Positions 50,892 to 63,000 of a stretch of DNA of 64,000 nt are shown piece after piece. Source of the DNA: Ziziphus jujuba. Lineage: Eukaryota; Streptophyta; Magnoliopsida; Rosales; Rhamnaceae. The DNA is taken from positions 10,967,501 through 11,031,500 of the forward strand of contig NC_083382.1 of the NCBI RefSeq assembly GCF_031755915.1, read 5' to 3'. Under the pieces are notes generated by a model. It was not told where the DNA came from, ran no database searches, and was given only the letters and a program-made list of their open reading frames with translations. Position 1 is the stretch's first letter. Each line of letters opens with the position of its first letter. The translations under genes were made by a program, and so were the position numbers.

Positions 50892-53798
50892 TTATTTTGG
50901 CTTAGATGTAGCACTGCCAAGTGGTAAAGGCGTTGTCAATGGTGGTGCTGGCCGTAAGACAATGTACAAAGCAGGACCAATGAGTGGCACCAATGATAAA
51001 GGTAGAAGCCAACCTTTATCAGACCTGCAACGAGAATGAGATAAGCCACGAAACCGCGTCTGAAACGAAGAGCTTAAAGCTCAAAGGAGTAAATGGACAA
51101 CACCAAAACACTTACATTTTCCGGGAGGTCATATCATTGTAAACCCAAAATGGAGCAAATGCTGATAGGAGAGTAAAATCCAGGCTCGTGACATGGATCT
51201 GTAAAATAAAAGGTTTTTTTATTCTTCGACTTTCTAAGATTCCCCTTTAAATGGACTGCACACAAAATTCTTAATGAGAAAAATGAACCAGAATTCACTT
51301 CAGTTAACAGTCATCGAAGTTTAAAGAGCAAAAACAGATCCGATACACAGCATAGAAAGGGGAGGTCAGTACGCTTGCAAACCTAAGTACTGTCAGTGAG
51401 AGTAAACTGCAGCCAACCTTTTCAACATACAAAAATTATTGTAAATGCAATGTGTATTTTATATGTCAATAGTTGAAATACTTACAAATCTGCTTCCCCT
51501 GAAATACTGGAAAAATTCCTTCCAGATGTCTCCATCGGCTAATCCTGCATAAATGATTAAACCTAGCCCTGCAGCAAGTGATATCTGATGCATAATGGAG
51601 TTAACTTGCATTTCCAGAGGTAGAATAAAGAAATTAATGTAACTGCAATCATATCTCAAATTTTATTAAGAGCAGGGTGACCATCTAATAAAGTAACAAT
51701 GATTCAGAAGTTCAAGTAAATTATGCTACACTTAACAGAATCGAAGAATGAACTTTTAATTACTACCGCAATGGTTATTAAAAAAATAGATAGATGGTAA
51801 AGATTTGATGAATGAACCTTTTCAGGACTGGAGGTTCTGTTATTTTCAAGTAAAGCAGTCAACAATCAGCTCCCTACTCAATCAAGTTCATGGAAAATTG
51901 ACAAGAAAACGTCTATAGAAATATGTCTCAAAGGTTTTTAAGTAAGCACAAAACCACACAAAGATTTGTAAGCATGCTATTTCCAATCTTGAATGTCTAC
52001 ATAAAAAAAAAAAAAAAGAAATAAATGCCTAATTGCTACAAAGATCTCCACTAAATTACTGAAGAAGATATCTACGTGACTGATGTTCCGTGTGCACTTA
52101 ATCTAGTGTCACTGGAACAGTCCACACTTTTGTCATTTTTGGCTTTGGTTTTGAAGTATTCCAAACATTGTTATGTTTGTACCATACAGCATATACAGTA
52201 GTTTGAGCCTTCTTGTTAGCTGTTTATACAGGGTGAAAACTGTGAAGGAGAAAAATTTCTTACCCCAGCTGTCAATTTTGATTCTAGAAAATTCAGAGGC
52301 CATCTGCTGAGCTCAGTTTCTTCAACAGGAGGAGGTGGTGGTTTCCAAAGTACAAAATAAGGAAGAAGACCATATGCACCAGCGAAGAATGAAAGAATTA
52401 AGAAAGGCCAGACTGGAATTTTGCTCTTTGAACTGCAAACAAGAAATTAAATAGTTTGTGTTTTCAGTTCCCTAAACGATGAAGCAACAACTACTTGCTT
52501 GCTCTTTTCCTTGATGCAAACCACTGCTTTATACATGCAGATTCTGGTATCTGTGATACCTAAAGTATCTTACAAGCATCATCCTATCTGATATAGAAAG
52601 AGACTGCTTCCCAATGAAAAAAATTTGATTTCAATAATTGATATCTAAACTAATGACTAAGAGCCTTTCATGGTGGCAGTGACTAACATGAGGCCTGAAG
52701 ATTCCCTATCCGAACTGACCTTAACTATTATTATACGATGGAAGAAAATAAAAAGGCGAATGAGAGTGGCACTTAGCAGAATTACCTTCTACCTGTCGGA
52801 AGCAAAAGCATACCGTACACCAAGGGCCACAGACCCATTATATACCACAGAGCCACAAGGACTTCATTCATTTTGAAACCATCATCTCCCTTCAAATATA
52901 AGAGCTTTTTCAAGAAATACAAGTCCTGTGACTGAAATAAAGCATCAAAAGATCTGCACGTTAAGAATGTGATAGGTTTGAATATTTCATTGACTAGAAG
53001 AAAACAAGAGATGGAGTTTACATGTCAAAATCAACTTGATTTCACACCTCGTATTCCTTTCAGATAATAAGAACTACAAAGAGTTTTCTTAAACTAGAAC
53101 AGTTGTGGCGTCGTCGATTAGAGAATTCTCAATATCAGCCATCCATGATTTATTTATTTAAATTAAATTCAATACAATCCATTAGTAACAAAATGAAATT
53201 GAAAATAGGCTGGCGAACTAAGAAAATCAAAGATGACAAATTGACAACGCTGAAATAGCATTCAACTTCCATTTCGAGATTTTCTCCAACTATAAAAACA
53301 AAATCATTAATTTTTTGGGAACAGAATCGAATTCCACTCAAAAATTCATTAAACCCACTAGCATAAAAAGCCAATAAAAACATCATTATAAATTCAAAAT
53401 ACCGGGGTTTGGTTTGGAGCCAGATTGAAAACGTAGTACATTAGCACACCCCACAACACAAACAGCAAAATTGATGTCGTCCAGTCCCTTCCCTCAGAAA
53501 CACTTTCACTCTTACCAACCTCACTTTCCAAGCCATCTTCATTACTAAGAACTGGGTCTTTTGGGTTCTGATTGTTTAAGGTACTCTTACAAATTTGACG
53601 AAGACCCTTTTTCTGAAATGAGAAAATTGGTTTATCACTTTGACTTTGGTTTGAGAAACATCCATAATTCGTTTTGGAATGTGCTAATCTGGGTTTAATA
53701 TTATGGGCTTTGAGTAAAGTTTTGAGCTTTGGGTTTTTGAGCGGAAAAGATGGGAAGGTGGAGAAGTTGCAGGAGATGAGGCTGGCATTGGCGATCAT
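50892..53798 (-). CDS. Plastid-targeted multi-pass membrane protein of unknown function, 6 exons
   Basis: Exons: 53798-53403, 52889-52786, 52432-52264, 51584-51486, 51198-51116 and 51024-50892. All are GT..AG and in phase, giving 327 aa. The first about 60 residues are Ser/Thr/Lys-rich and poor in acidic residues, like a chloroplast transit peptide. Six hydrophobic segments follow, one or more per exon: TTSILLFVLWGVLMYYVFNL, EVLVALWYIMGLWPLVYGML, VWPFLILSFFAGAYGLLPYF, ISLAAGLGLIIYAGLA, LDFTLLSAFAPFWVY and LLPLSLVPLIGPALYIVL. A Pro-rich loop (KPPPPPVEETELSRWP) separates segments 3 and 4. It looks like the Arabidopsis transmembrane protein At2g04360, whose neighbour At2g04350 is LACS8, the same pairing as here. 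No enzyme motif is recognised. It lies head to head with the SET-domain gene. Confidence 0.88.
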
Positions 53799-54084
53799 CT
53801 CGAAAGATTAGAAAACAAAGATTATTTTTTTTTTCTTTTTTTAATTTTTAATTTTTCTGATATTCTAATACCATTTGCACGGACAAATGCTTTATCTAGC
53901 TTTTATAGTGAGCTCAGTGAATGATACGATGTCGTTTGTCAGCATCCAAAGAGTCGTAGTTTAGTAAAAAGGCGTTTCTGAATGGCGGGTTTTATTACTG
54001 CAAGCACGACCGCTAACCGTTTATTACCCCTTTCAGAAGATAAGGCCTCTCTCCTTCTTGCTCTCTCTGAATCTGAGAGTAGCC
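53799..54084. promoter_or_regulatory. 286-bp divergent promoter shared by two plastid-protein genes
   Basis: Only 286 bases separate the start codons of the minus-strand membrane protein (53798) and the plus-strand SET methyltransferase (54085). A T-rich block (about 53825-53860) lies near the left start and a CT-rich leader (about 54045-54068) near the right one. No obvious TATA box was seen for either direction. Confidence 0.7.
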
Positions 54085-57000
54085 ATGGCTGAAGCTTCAC
54101 GGATTTTGCACAGCACACTCATTGCCAGTTTCCATTCACCTCAAAAAACTCACTTTTCTCAGTTACACCATGTACACTTCCGTAGAAACCCAACTCATTG
54201 CTCAGTCTCTACAAGTGAAAGCGCCAAAAACACCACAGTTACAGAAACCATCCCATGGGGTTGCGAAATCGATTCCTTGGAAAACGCATCCGCTCTGCAG
54301 AAATGGTTGTCTGAGTCTGGGCTTCCACCCCAGAAGATGGCCATAGAAAGAGTTGATGTGGGAGAGCGAGGACTGGTTGCTTTGAAGAACGTAAGGAAAG
54401 GAGAAAAGTTGCTTTTTGTCCCACCCTCTCTTGTCATCAGTGCAACTTCGGTGAGACTACTTTTCTCAAGAAATTTTGTGGGAATTGCTCAGTTTGGTTT
54501 TTTATTTTGTTGAAAGTTTGAATCTTTATAAGAGAAATGCTCAAATCGTTTGCGGACCAATATCTGCGTTTGAATGGATTAAGTTCTATAGATTTGATCT
54601 TGTTAGCATTTGGTGTGTGTGGTAGGAATGGAACTGTGCGGAGGCTGGTGAAGTATTAAAGCAGAATTCAGTACCAGATTGGCCTCTTCTAGCAACCTAC
54701 TTGATAAGTGAAGCAAGTCTCTTGAAATCTTCAAGATGGTTTAATTACATTTCTGCTTTACCTCGACAGCCCTACTCTCTTCTCTATTGGTAAGTTTCCT
54801 TTGGTTGTTAGTTTTTCCCAACAATGGTGGAGGCCTTTCAAGTCTTTCATTTTTTTTCACTTTTCTCTGAAGGTCTACTCTCAGGTTTTTCTTCTACAGC
54901 CTTTCTATATCATTTCAGGACACGTGAAGAACTAGATCGATATTTGGAAGCATCACAGATTAGAGAGCGGGCGATCGAAAGGGTTACAAATGTTGTTGGA
55001 ACGTACGGCCAAAATGTTTTCTATTTGATCTTTCTCCTGAGTTTGGCTTTCCTTCTTGTGCCTTTATTGATATTTGTTCTAACTTTAATTCTTATATTCT
55101 GTCAAGTATATTATCTTCTCATTTATGAAATAAACATTTTTTTTTCTTGTCACTTGTGCAGATACAACGATTTAAGACTCAGGATATTTTCCAAGCATCC
55201 TGATTTATTTCCTGAAGAGGTATAATTTTATGTTGCCAAATTACTATTCTCTTGTGGCTATGGTTTATGTAAGGCATATTTATGGTAGAAAGACCCTTCT
55301 GGTGTGCACTTTTTTTTATCGTAGATTCAACAGCATGCATACATAGAGTTTTTTTAATATTTGTTTTCTAAAAAATTCTAGTACTTTATTAAGTTACTCT
55401 TTACGTCTTTCCCCCTCAAAATTGCAATAAGCATTAAATGATTATTATTTGATCTTGTAAATTTCTGGCAGTTATTCTCATACTGTTTCTGGTTGCCAAC
55501 TTCTTTGGATTCCTCAAGTTACTCATCTCTGTTTCCATGATGCAATGAATAAGGGTTAATTGGAGTTATCATAGTTTTAATCTTTAGCATGATATGGACA
55601 TCCTCAAATGTAAATACATGTAGGTACCTTGATTGAATGTCAGCACCTAATTGTTTGATTTTGCCCAATTTGTGGTTAGGTATTCAATCTGGAAACTTTC
55701 AAATGGTCATTTGGCATTCTTTTCTCACGGTTGGTAAGTCATCAATAAACATCATTGTGAACTTGTTACCTTAATTTACATTAGTGGTTTCAATTTTTTT
55801 AGCACTTTGGAAACCTGATGACAATGATGCAGCACAGAGCATATAATTATGCAAATTTGTGATGTGTAATATGTGTTGTGGTTCTCTGACCACTTTAGAG
55901 AAGAAATATGAGAAGAAAATAAAAGAATTCTATTAATCTCTTAAAAATAGAATACAAAAATAAAAACTTCTCTCATGGAGGATTCTCTCGTGGAACCTCT
56001 CTCTGCACTCTCCAATTCTCTCTGGAATTGCTCACTCTTCTCTCAAGTTCTCTCTGGAACTTAAACAACTCTCTCTCTTGGAGTTTTCTCTTGCTCTCTT
56101 GGCTTGGTTTTCATGCAAAGGTAAGGAGCCTATTTATAGGCTTACAAGGCCACACTTTTCAACATCTTAGCCCACAATTGTTGATCAACAATGGTGGCTG
56201 TCAACAATGGTGGCTGTCAACAATGGTGGCTGTGGTTGGTGCGGCTGTGGTTGGTGAGGTTGGTTGGTGCGGCTGGACTTCACAATTCTCCCCCTCCAGC
56301 CGCATTTAAAACTGATGGTCATCTGCCATCTATTCCAGCTATGTCTCTGCATAGCTTCAGCTTCTCTTGAGCAACAACTTTTGTTAGCATATCTGCTGGA
56401 TTCTCTTTTGTGTGGATCTTCATCAGTTTCAGCAACTGTTGATCTATTACTTCGCGTATCCAATGATAGCGAATGTCAATGTGCTTTGTACGGGAATGAT
56501 ACATTGAGTTTTTGCTCAAATCCATGGCACTTTGGTTATCACAATGTACCTTGTAGTCTTCTTGCTTGATGCCCAATTCTGTGAGAAAACGCTTTAACCA
56601 CAACATTTCCTTACCTGCTTCCGCTGCGGCAATGTACTCTGCTTCAGTAGTGGATAAAGCAACACACTTCTGCAATCTTGACTGCCATGACACAGCTCCC
56701 CCTGCAAAAGTGTAGAGATAACCTGATGTAGATTTTCTATTATCAGGGTCTCCGGCCATATCTGCATCTGTATAGCCTTCTAAGATTGGATCACCTCCCC
56801 CGTAGCACAAGCACAGCTTCGATGTACCTTTAAGATACCTGAGAATCCATTTGACTGCTTCCCAGTGTTTCTTTCCAGGATTTGAAAGAAATCTGCTCAC
56901 AACACCTACTGCATGAGCAATGTCTGGTCTGGTACACACCATTGCATACATCAGACTTCCTACCGCTGAAGAATATGGTACTGAAGCCATCTCCTCTATC

Positions 57001-60000
57001 TCTTCTTTGGATGAGGGGCACAATCTCTTACTCAACTTGAAATGATTTGCAAGTGGAATGCTGACCGGTTTGGCTTTATCCATGTTGAATCTCTTTATCA
57101 CCCGTTCAACATACTTCTCTTGAGATAGCCATAACCTTCTATTTTTCCTGTCTCGGATTATTTGCATTCCCAAAATTTGTTGAGCTGGTCCTAAGTCTTT
57201 CATATCAAAAGATTTAGACAATTCTTTCTTCAGCTTACTAATCTTCATTGCATCTTGTCCAACGATCAACATGTCGTCCACATATAGCAAAAGTGCAATG
57301 AAGTTTCCACCTGAAAATTTTTGAATATAAACACATTGGTCTGCTGCAGTCCTTTTATAGCCTTGACTCACCATAAACGAGTCAAACTTCTTATACCATT
57401 GTCTTGGTGCTTGCTTGAGGCCATACAAGCTCTTCTTTAGCTTGCATACGAGGTTTTCTTTCCTTGAAACCTCAAATCCTTCTGGCTGCTCCATGTAGAT
57501 TTCTTCATGTAAATCACCGTGAAGAAATGCTGTCTTCACATCCATCTGTTCAAGCTCTAGGTTTAGACTTGCTACTAAACCAAAAATGACTCGAATTGAA
57601 GTCATTTTTACCACTGGTGAAAAAATCTCATCAAAGTCAATTCCTTTCTTCTGAAGAAATCCTTTGACCACCAATCGGGCTTTGTGTTTCACCACCCTTC
57701 CGCTGCCATCTTTCTTGAGCTTGAACACCCATTTATTCTTTAGTGCCTTCTTTCCTGTTGGAAGCTCAACCAACTCATAAGTATGATTTTTCTGCAAGGA
57801 TTCCATCTCATCTTGCATTGCTTGCAGCCATTTTTCCTTCTCTTGATGAGAAACAGCTTCCTGGAAACTCTCTGGCTCCCCTTCTTCAGTAAGCAGAATA
57901 TACTCAGATTCTGGAAATCTCTTTGATGGAATTCGGCCTCGCTCAGATCTCCGAACTTGCAAACCACTGGTTTCAGGAGGTGTACCATCATCTGACCGCT
58001 GTGATGGCCCTGCAGCTGCTTGAGAGGATTGAGTCTCCCCCTGCTCAATATCCCCTTCTTCCTCCTGGTCTGCTTCTGGTATATCTTCATGCACCTCATT
58101 ATCCTCTGTGGCTATCTGGGCTGGTGCTGAATTAGGACAAAAATTCTCGGCACTAGAACTACAATTAGGAGACATTCTGGGCTTTTCAATGTCTTCCATT
58201 TTCTGGTTTTCTTGGAATACTACATCCCTGCTTCTAATAACCTTCTTGGTTTTCGGGTCCCATAACCTGTATCCGAATTCTTCGTCTCCATATCCTATAA
58301 AGATGCATGGAGTAGATCTTGCATCGAGCTTCTGTCTGAGCTCCTTGGATACATGTACATAAGCTATACAACCAAACACTCTTAAATGAGAGTAGGAGGG
58401 AATCTTACCCGACCACACTTTCTCCGGAATTTCAAAATTCAACGGTACTGACGGTGATCTGTTGATTAAGTAGCAGGCGGCACGAACAGCTTCTCCCCAG
58501 AATGGCTTTGGCAACTTAGCCATACTGAGCATACTTCTGACCTTTTCCATAATGGTTCGGTTCATTCTTTCGGCTATTCCATTATGTTGTGGGGTGCGAG
58601 GGACCGTCTTCTCATGTCGAATGCCGTGTCTTCTGCAATAGGCATCGAACTCCTTGGAAGTATACTCGCCTCCATTATCTGAGCGGAGACATTTCAGCTT
58701 CTTTCCTGTTTCACGCTCTACCATGGTATGAAACAGTTTGAAGTAATCCAATACCTGGTCCTTTGTCTTCAAGAAATATACCCACACCTTCCGTGAAGCA
58801 TCATCAATGAAGGTCAGGAAATACTTGTTGCCACCTAATGATTCCACCTCCATGGGACCACAAACATCAGAGTGCACCAGACTAAGCAACTCTGATTTTC
58901 TCGATGCAGAGAAACTGAAGGAGACTCTATGTTGCTTACCAAACAAGCAGTGATTACAAGGATCTAGCGCAGCATCCTTGCAAACAGTGATAAGCTTCTT
59001 CCTTGCCAAAGTGGACAATCCTTTTTCACTCATGTGACCGAGTCTCTGGTGCCACAGATTTTGAGACGCCTCTCCTTCTGCAATATTGAGGCTGTCTGCA
59101 CATATCTTCACATGAGTCTTGTACAACGTTCCACAAATATGTCCTCGGGCGACAACTATGGCACCTTTCGTCATTTTCCATGTGCCTTTGCTGAAGTAGT
59201 TGTCATAGCCTTGCTTGTCTAAGGCTGCTCCCGAAAGTAGATTAAGCCGAAGGTCTGGAACATGACGGACATCCTTCAAAGTGATTGTACAACCAATATT
59301 CGTTTTTATCTGAATATCACCAGTTCCCATAATCTTTGCGAAACTGGAATTTCCCATCTTTACCGTACCAAAGTCTCCTGCTTTGTACGTTTTAAAGAAA
59401 TCTCTGTGTGGAGTGACATGGTAGGATGCTGCAGTATCGACTACCCACTCAACATCTTGGGTTGATATATGAAGGCATGTCTCTTCTTCGGTGGAGCAGA
59501 GCGCCACTTCTCCTGTACAAGTGACTAGTGTCTCTCCATCCTTCTTCGGCTGATTACCTTGGAGTCTCTGCTCTCTCAACAACTTTCTGCAGTTCTTCTT
59601 CATGTGACCCTCCAGGCCACAATGATAGCACTTATACGATGATTTTCTACCATCTGTAGATCTGCCTCTGCTCTTGCTCCTGCCTCTCCCCCTATCTCGA
59701 CCACCTCTTTGCTGTCTTCCTCTCTCTGTGACGAGGGCATGTGACTGATCCATGCCAATGTCCTTTCTCCTGGCCTCTTCATTAAATAGGGCATCCTTAA
59801 CCATAGACAGAGTAAGTTTGCCATTCGGGGCCGAATTGCTGAGAGAGACTACCAATGTCTCCCAACTGTCTGGAAGAGAGCTTAGAAGTAGGAGGGCCTG
59901 ATCCTCATCCCCTAGTTGGTAATCCACAGCAGATAGTTGATTTACCAAGCTCTGGAACTCACTGGTATGCTCGGCTACAGAAGTTCCACTCTGTAATGTT

Positions 60001-63000
60001 AGATGTACCAATCGCTTAAGCAACAGGGCTTTGTTCCGAGCAGTCTTGGCCTGGTACATGTCCTCCAATTTTGTCCAGAGGGCATATGCATCCGTTTCCT
60101 TCGCTACATGATGGAAGACACTGTGGTCGATCCATTGCCTGATCTGACCGATCGTTTTCTTGTTTAATTTCTTCCATTCTGCTACTTTGCTGGGATCGGG
60201 GTTTTCGCCTTTAGCTTCTATAGGATCAAACAGATCCTTACAATTGAGGAGATCTTCCATCCGAGGTCTCCAAAGTGTATAATTTGTGGCAGTGAGCTTA
60301 ACCATAGCTCCCGAAGATGATTCTTCCATTGACATTATGGCTTGACCAAAATTGGAGCTGAATTTGGCAAAACGGAGTTAACCGTTGCGTCCGGAACGGC
60401 CGAAAATGGTGGACTTGACTCTTCCGGGGTCAAAATATAATTACCAGAAATTTTGGGGCAAAACTGTAATTTCACAAAATTTCTGGGTCAACCTGCAAAT
60501 ACAGAAACTTCAGGGGTCAATCTGTAATTTCCAATAGTTCAGGGGCTTCACCGTAATTTCAGAAAACTACAGGGGTCACTCTGTAATTTCCAATAATTCA
60601 GGGCTGTTCCGTAATTTCCGAAACTTCAGGGGCTTTTCCGTAATTTCAGAAAATATTGCTGACGTGGCAGATGGTGCTGACGTGGCACCACGTGGCAGAT
60701 GACGTGGCGACACGTGGCAGATGACGTGTCGGCTGGCGTGGCAGATGACGTGGCAGGTGTGCTGACGTGGCTGCTGACGTGGCTGATGACGTGGTCGTCT
60801 TCAACCTCCAGACGGCGCGTGCGGCGCGTGGGCGCGTGAACAGTTGCAGAAAAATTTCAGGCGGCGCGTGCGGGCGCGTGGGACGTTCGTTTTCTCTCCG
60901 GCGAACTTCGTTGTTCTCCTCTCGTCGGGTACTTTCACCTGGGATTGTCAAATTAATTATTTGAACAACTTTCCGAAACACCAACTTGAAGAACAATGGC
61001 TTTGTTTCTTCAAATTTTGGACCCAAGCTCTCAACCAGGAGCTCTGATACCACTTGTTGTGGTTCTCTGACCACTTTAGAGAAGAAATATGAGAAGAAAA
61101 TAAAAGAATTCTATTAATCTCTTAAAAATAGAATACAAAAATAAAAACTTCTCTCATGGAGGATTCTCTCGTGGAACCTCTCTCTGCACTCTCCAATTCT
61201 CTCTGGAATTGCTCACTCTTCTCTCAAGTTCTCTCTGGAACTTAAACAACTCTCTCTCTTGGAGTTTTCTCTTGCTCTCTTGGCTTGTGATGTGTAATAT
61301 GAATGTTATCATTGGTATAATGTTTAGAAAGAGTGGAATCAAGATTTGGACATTTAAAATCCTCACTTAGTGTTCTACTATAATTGACCCTTGACTATGA
61401 TCTGTAAAAAAGCACTTAAATGAAGTACTAAATGTTATTTAAACAATTTTATTCACTGCAGTATCGTCTAATGCCATTTACCTCCAATTTTCACATCCTA
61501 TTATATTTTGTCCGAACTTTCAAAGCTTTGTATTGGGCATTAGAGATGTTGAAAACAATATACATCTGTACAGGTCCGGTTACCCTCGATGGATGGAAGG
61601 TTTGCCTTGGTTCCCTGGGCAGATATGCTGAACCACGATTGTGAGGTATGTTCTGTTAGTTTCTTCTGCAAGGTGTTTCATTAGAAAATATCACCTGTGT
61701 AAAGTGACTAAATGGATACATCTGCATTTGACTGTCTAGGTGGAGACATTTTTGGATTATGATAAATCATCACAAGGAGTTGTCTTTACAACAGATCGGT
61801 CATATCAGCCAGGTGAGCAGGTAAACAAGGAAACTTTTTTCACCATTTAAAAACTTAAATCAAGGAGCAAAGTTTGCTTGAAGGAATACCAAATTGCACA
61901 CACTGAAAATTTTTCTTCTTAAGATATGTAACATTCAGATTTTATCTTTTATGACTTGGGGGAAACTTATAAAAATTGCCAAAAAAATTATTTGAAATGA
62001 ATCACTAGACTATTGAAATATAATTTCTATCATGTCCTCTTAAACATTATGTTAAACAAAATGTTCCTTCATTTGTTTGTCCCATACCATATAGAGTTCT
62101 CTCTAATCTGACAATCTGGTATTTTAGTCATTTAATAGATCTATTTGATTCTAAGGAGTATGTGCTATGTAAATCAAGAGCTCTCTGATTACTTTGATGA
62201 CTTTCTGCAGGTTTTCATCTCATATGGCAATAAATCAAATGGAGAGCTATTGCTATCATATGGATTTGTTCCAAGGGAGGGGACAAACCCTAGTGATTCA
62301 GTTGAGTTGCCACTATCACTTGAAAAATATGACAAATGTTATAAGGAGAAGTTGGAAGCTCTAAGGAAGAATGGATTGTCAGCGTAAGTACTTGTCTAAT
62401 ATCATCATGTTTAGGCTTTCTTTTTGGGTGTAAATGAAAATTCAGTAATAATTATGCTTATGATTTATTTTTCATTTATCAATCTCCCTGAATAACCGGG
62501 TTGGGTTTCAGAACAAGAATTTGTTTTCCTTTTTCATCTTCTTGTATATTTAAGTCCTCATGAACAGTTAAAACATTCATGATTCCTCTTTCATTATACT
62601 TCAACTTCGATTTGCTATTATTGGATAAGATTCTTTAAAGCTTTTAGCAGATCTCAATGCTTTCCGGTACGAATCACTGGTTGGCCTCAGGAGTTAATGG
62701 CGTATGCTTATTTAGTCGTCAGCCCACCAAGCATGAGCAGACAGTTTGAAGAGGTTAGACGTCTATGCCTCCTACATATGATCTGTTATTCCAACATAGT
62801 ATATCTTATCTTGGAGATCTTTATTCCAGATGGCTGCTGCAGCATCAAACAAAACTTCGACGAAGAAGGATTTAAGATATCCTGAAATAGAGGAAGAAGC
62901 ACTGCAATTTATATTGGATAGTTGTGAATCTAGCATATCAAAGTACAACAAATTCTTAAAGGTGAGGGGATAATTTTTCAAAGTAATATTTATTTTGTTT

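Larger units (their letters stand above)
55874..56284 (-). repeat. 3' LTR of the copia element, complete, 411 bp
   Basis: It begins TGTGAAG after the polypurine tract and ends CCACAACA on the element strand, giving TG...CA ends. The element-strand TATA box TATAAATAGG lies at 56140-56131. The part before about 56106 is U3 (178 bp). U3 holds three perfect 16-bp repeats of CAACAATGGTGGCTGT (56186-56233, plus-strand reading). The remainder is R plus U5. Confidence 0.93.
55874..61287 (-). mobile_element. Tnt1-like (Tork lineage) Ty1/copia retrotransposon with a U3-less 5' LTR
   Basis: On the minus strand the order is partial LTR (61287-61055), 2-nt spacer, primer-binding site complementary to initiator tRNA-Met (61052-61041), long leader, one gag-pol frame (60335-56319), polypurine tract GGAGGGGGAGA (about 56297-56287) and complete LTR (56284-55874). 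The 233 bp shared by both LTRs are identical. Flanking host DNA is repeated as TGATGTGTAATATG at 55860-55873 and 61288-61301; a further TTG is shared on the left, so the duplication is 14-17 bp. The element is antisense within intron 5 of the SET methyltransferase gene. Identical LTR parts and an unbroken frame mark it as very recent. Confidence 0.95.

Noticed and set aside
54058..54084. Earlier non-ATG start for the SET methyltransferase
   Set aside because: It would begin at TTG. The ATG at 54085 lies in good context (GCCATGGC) and gives a typical transit peptide.
56107..56284. U3 of the left LTR read as unrelated internal sequence, with 233-bp LTRs
   Set aside because: The polypurine tract lies just inside 56284, the LTR has TG...CA ends only at 411 bp, and the TATA box is within this stretch, so the right LTR is short and the left one is not long.
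56264..56569. Plus-strand frame overlapping the 3' end of gag-pol
   Set aside because: Antisense shadow of the RNase H region and LTR border, with no independent support.
55734..61573. Idea that the copia insertion destroys the SET gene
   Set aside because: It lies wholly within intron 5. Both flanking splice sites and the phase of exons 5 and 6 are intact. Reduced expression is possible but not shown.
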